A stretch of 14,712 nucleotides of DNA from DATKBT01 sp035546295. Lineage in GTDB: Bacteria; Acidobacteriota; Thermoanaerobaculia; Multivoradales; Multivoraceae. A program made the translations under genes and the position numbers. Position 1 is the first letter of the stretch; every line of letters begins with the position of its first letter. The DNA is taken from assembly GCA_035546295.1 (NCBI GenBank), contig DATKBT010000100.1, forward strand, positions 1 to 14,712. Reading direction: 5' to 3'. Positions 12,867 through 14,712 of the stretch are shown piece by piece. The notes below the pieces were generated by a model that saw only the letters and a list, made by a program, of their open reading frames with translations, did not search any database and was not told the DNA's origin.

Positions 12867-14712
12867 GTGAGCGGCCACGAGAGCAACGATCGGGATCGGC
12901 GATCCGACGCACGCCCCGCGCGCGCCGAGGAGCCGACACGGCCGGCCGAAACACTGCCCACCTCCGGCAGCCGCGACCTGGGATGGGACCCGGAGGACAG
13001 CCCCGGACCTGGAGATGGGGGCACCTGGGGCTACGGCGACTGGGAGACCGTGCGCAAGCGCGGCTACCTTTCGCCGGGCGCGCGCAAGGAGCAGCTGCGC
13101 CAACGCGACTTCCGGAAGGTCGGACGCCGCCGGCCCGACCGCCCCGATCCGTACTGCGAGCTCCACGCCGCCTCGTCGTTCTCGTTCCTGCGCGCCTCCT
13201 CGCAGCCCGAGGACCTGGTCGAGCGCGCCGCCGAGTGCGAGCTGCCGGCGGTCGCGCTGCTCGATCGGGGCGGGGTCTACGGCGCGCCCCGCTTCTTCAA
13301 GGCGGCCCGCGCCGCGGGGATCCGGGCGCTGGTGGGCGCCGAGGTGGTGCTCGAGACCGAGCACGACCAGCAGCGCGCCGACGCGCTCGGGCAGGGCAAG
13401 CTGAAGCGCTCCGACCCGGCCTGGCCCGAGACCCGCCTCGCGCTGCTGGTCGCAAGCCGCACCGGCTACCGCAACCTGTGCCGGCTGCTCACCGCCGGCG
13501 CGCTCGGCCATCCCAAGGGCGAAGCGCGGGTGACCTGGGACGACGTGGCGCGCCACGCCGAGGGACTGTGGTGCCTCGCCGGCTGCGGCGACGACCCGGT
13601 GCGGCGCGGGCTCGAGGAGGGCGGGGTGGAGACCGCGCGGCGCGAGCTCGACCGCCTGCGCTCGCTGTTCGGCGGCGAGACCCGGGCGCGCCTCGCGGTC
13701 GAGCTCCAGCGCCACGGCCTGCGCGACGAGGAGCACCGCAACCGCGCGCTGGTCCCGCTCGCGAAGAGCCTGCGCCTGCCGCTGGTCGCCACCAACGGGG
13801 TGCGCTACGCCCGCGGCTCGGACCAGCCGCTCTACGACACGATGACCGCGATCCGCCACCACACCACGATCGACGCCGCCGGCGCCCTGCTCGCCCGCGA
13901 GCGCGAGCGCTGCGTCAAGGACGCGCGCGCGATGAGCGAGCGCTTCGCCGACCTGCCCGCGGCGCTCGCCGGCTCGCGCGAGCTCGCCGCCGCGCTCGAC
14001 TTCACGCTCGAGGACCTCGGCTACCGCTTCCCCGACTACCCGCTGCCCCCCGGCGAGACGCCCATCTCCTACCTGCGCCAGCTCACCTGGAACGGCGCGC
14101 GGGCGCGCTTCCGGCCGCTCACCGCCAGGGCCCAGCGGCAGCTCGAGCACGAGCTGGCGCTGATCGAGAAGCTCGACCTCGCCGGCTACTTCCTGATCGT
14201 CTGGGACATCGTGCGCTTCTGCCTGGAGCAGGGCATCCTGTGCCAGGGGCGGGGCTCGGCCGCCAACAGCGCGGTGTGCTACGCGCTGCGCATCACCGCG
14301 GTCGACCCGGTGAAGATGGAGCTGCTGTTCGAGCGCTTCCTCTCCGAGGAGCGTGGCGAGTGGCCGGACATCGATCTCGATCTGCCGTCGGGAGACCAGC
14401 GCGAGAAGGTCATTCAGTACCTCTACGGGCGCTACGGGGTGCGCGGCGCCGCGATGACCGCCAACGTCATCACCTACCGCGACCGCATGGCCGCACGTGA
14501 GGTGGCGAAGGTCCTCGGCTACTCCGAGGACCAGATCGGCCTGCTCTCGAAGCAGCTCGGGAGCTGGGGCTACGACGTCCACCGCGGCGACGCCAAGGAC
14601 ATGGAGGTGGAGCTGCGCCAGGCCGGGTTCGATCCGGTCGAACCGCGCATCCGGACCTTCGCCGAGATGTGGTGGAAGATCCAGCGCCTCCCGCGCCATC
14701 TCGGGCAGCACT
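12867..14712 (+). CDS. dnaE2: error-prone DNA polymerase III alpha subunit DnaE2 (3' end off window)
   Basis: The frame is open to the right edge; 615 residues are visible of a family usually a little over 1000. It is the translesion, damage-induced C-family polymerase that normally works with ImuA/ImuB. The PHP domain begins at residue 96 (YCELHAASSFSFLR, PEDLVERAAECELPAVALLD), and the polymerase palm includes CQGRGSAANSAVCYAL and ITAVDP. The catalytic-type aspartates are in PDIDLDLPSGDQREKVIQY (Asp501/503/505), and the visible part ends in the family motif RHLGQH. The third catalytic aspartate lies beyond the window. Residues 1-95 are a charged Pro/Gly/Arg-rich extension. I chose GTG 12867, with GAAGG about 9 bases upstream, because codons before it include TTA and ATA, unlike the gene body; GTG 12726 is the alternative. 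No imuA or imuB precedes it here. Confidence 0.93.
   Translation, partial: MSGHESNDRDRRSDARPARAEEPTRPAETLPTSGSRDLGWDPEDSPGPGDGGTWGYGDWETVRKRGYLSPGARKEQLRQRDFRKVGRRRPDRPDPYCELHAASSFSFLRASSQPEDLVERAAECELPAVALLDRGGVYGAPRFFKAARAAGIRALVGAEVVLETEHDQQRADALGQGKLKRSDPAWPETRLALLVASRTGYRNLCRLLTAGALGHPKGEARVTWDDVARHAEGLWCLAGCGDDPVRRGLEEGGVETARRELDRLRSLFGGETRARLAVELQRHGLRDEEHRNRALVPLAKSLRLPLVATNGVRYARGSDQPLYDTMTAIRHHTTIDAAGALLARERERCVKDARAMSERFADLPAALAGSRELAAALDFTLEDLGYRFPDYPLPPGETPISYLRQLTWNGARARFRPLTARAQRQLEHELALIEKLDLAGYFLIVWDIVRFCLEQGILCQGRGSAANSAVCYALRITAVDPVKMELLFERFLSEERGEWPDIDLDLPSGDQREKVIQYLYGRYGVRGAAMTANVITYRDRMAAREVAKVLGYSEDQIGLLSKQLGSWGYDVHRGDAKDMEVELRQAGFDPVEPRIRTFAEMWWKIQRLPRHLGQH

Noticed and set aside
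12765..14711. 648-codon minus-strand open frame opposite dnaE2
   Set aside because: Antisense shadow. The plus strand carries an unmistakable DnaE2 with PHP and polymerase motifs.
1..14712. CRISPR array, tRNA, rRNA, insertion sequence or transposase
   Set aside because: No regularly spaced repeats, tRNA cloverleaf, rRNA segments or transposase motifs were seen. The ExeA-like ATPases resemble TnsC/TniB in their AAA core, but the membrane helix and LysM-like tail argue against a transposition role.

Overview
The window is GC-rich, its real reading frames are strongly GC at third codon positions, and it encodes an outer-membrane polysaccharide-export lipoprotein, so the source is a GC-rich Gram-negative bacterium. 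The gene content (split Wzz/CpsD pair, an NtrC-type regulator like the PEP-CTERM/exosortase-associated PrsR group, ExeA-like ATPases, DnaE2) fits Acidobacteriota, Myxococcota or related deltaproteobacterial lineages. I cannot place it more closely, and no exosortase gene or PEP-CTERM substrate is in view.

Layout. (1) Positions 1-7238, minus strand: a tight exopolysaccharide operon read right to left. Its order is a GT4 glycosyltransferase, a polyprenyl-phosphate sugar-1-phosphate transferase, a DegT/DnrJ-fold sugar aminotransferase homologue, a Wza-like export lipoprotein, a Wzz/Wzc-like chain-length protein without a kinase domain, and a CpsD-like protein that runs off the left edge. (2) Positions 7239-7849: a regulatory stretch with hairpins, a tandem repeat and candidate promoters. 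(3) Positions 7850-8191, plus strand: a small unknown gene with two similar halves, convergent with (4) a sigma-54 activator at 9663-8194, minus strand. (5) Positions 9998-12712, plus strand: two tandem paralogous ExeA/GspA-like AAA ATPases, each with one membrane helix and a LysM-like tail. (6) From 12867 to the right edge, plus strand: the N-terminal part of an error-prone DNA polymerase, DnaE2.

How it may work together. Good sigma-54 (-24/-12) promoter matches lie directly in front of the exopolysaccharide operon (minus, 7271-7256) and the ATPase pair (plus, 9956-9971). The same heptamer GTTCTAC lies in the same orientation 135 and 136 bp upstream of the two -12 cytosines. The sigma-54 activator gene lies between the two promoters. 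The simplest model is one regulator driving both polysaccharide synthesis/export and an envelope-anchored ATPase pair.

The most unusual feature is degeneracy in three proteins of otherwise familiar families. The aminotransferase homologue has Arg where the PLP lysine should be. The CpsD-like protein has no Walker A motif. The activator's receiver domain lacks the acidic pocket and the phospho-acceptor Asp.
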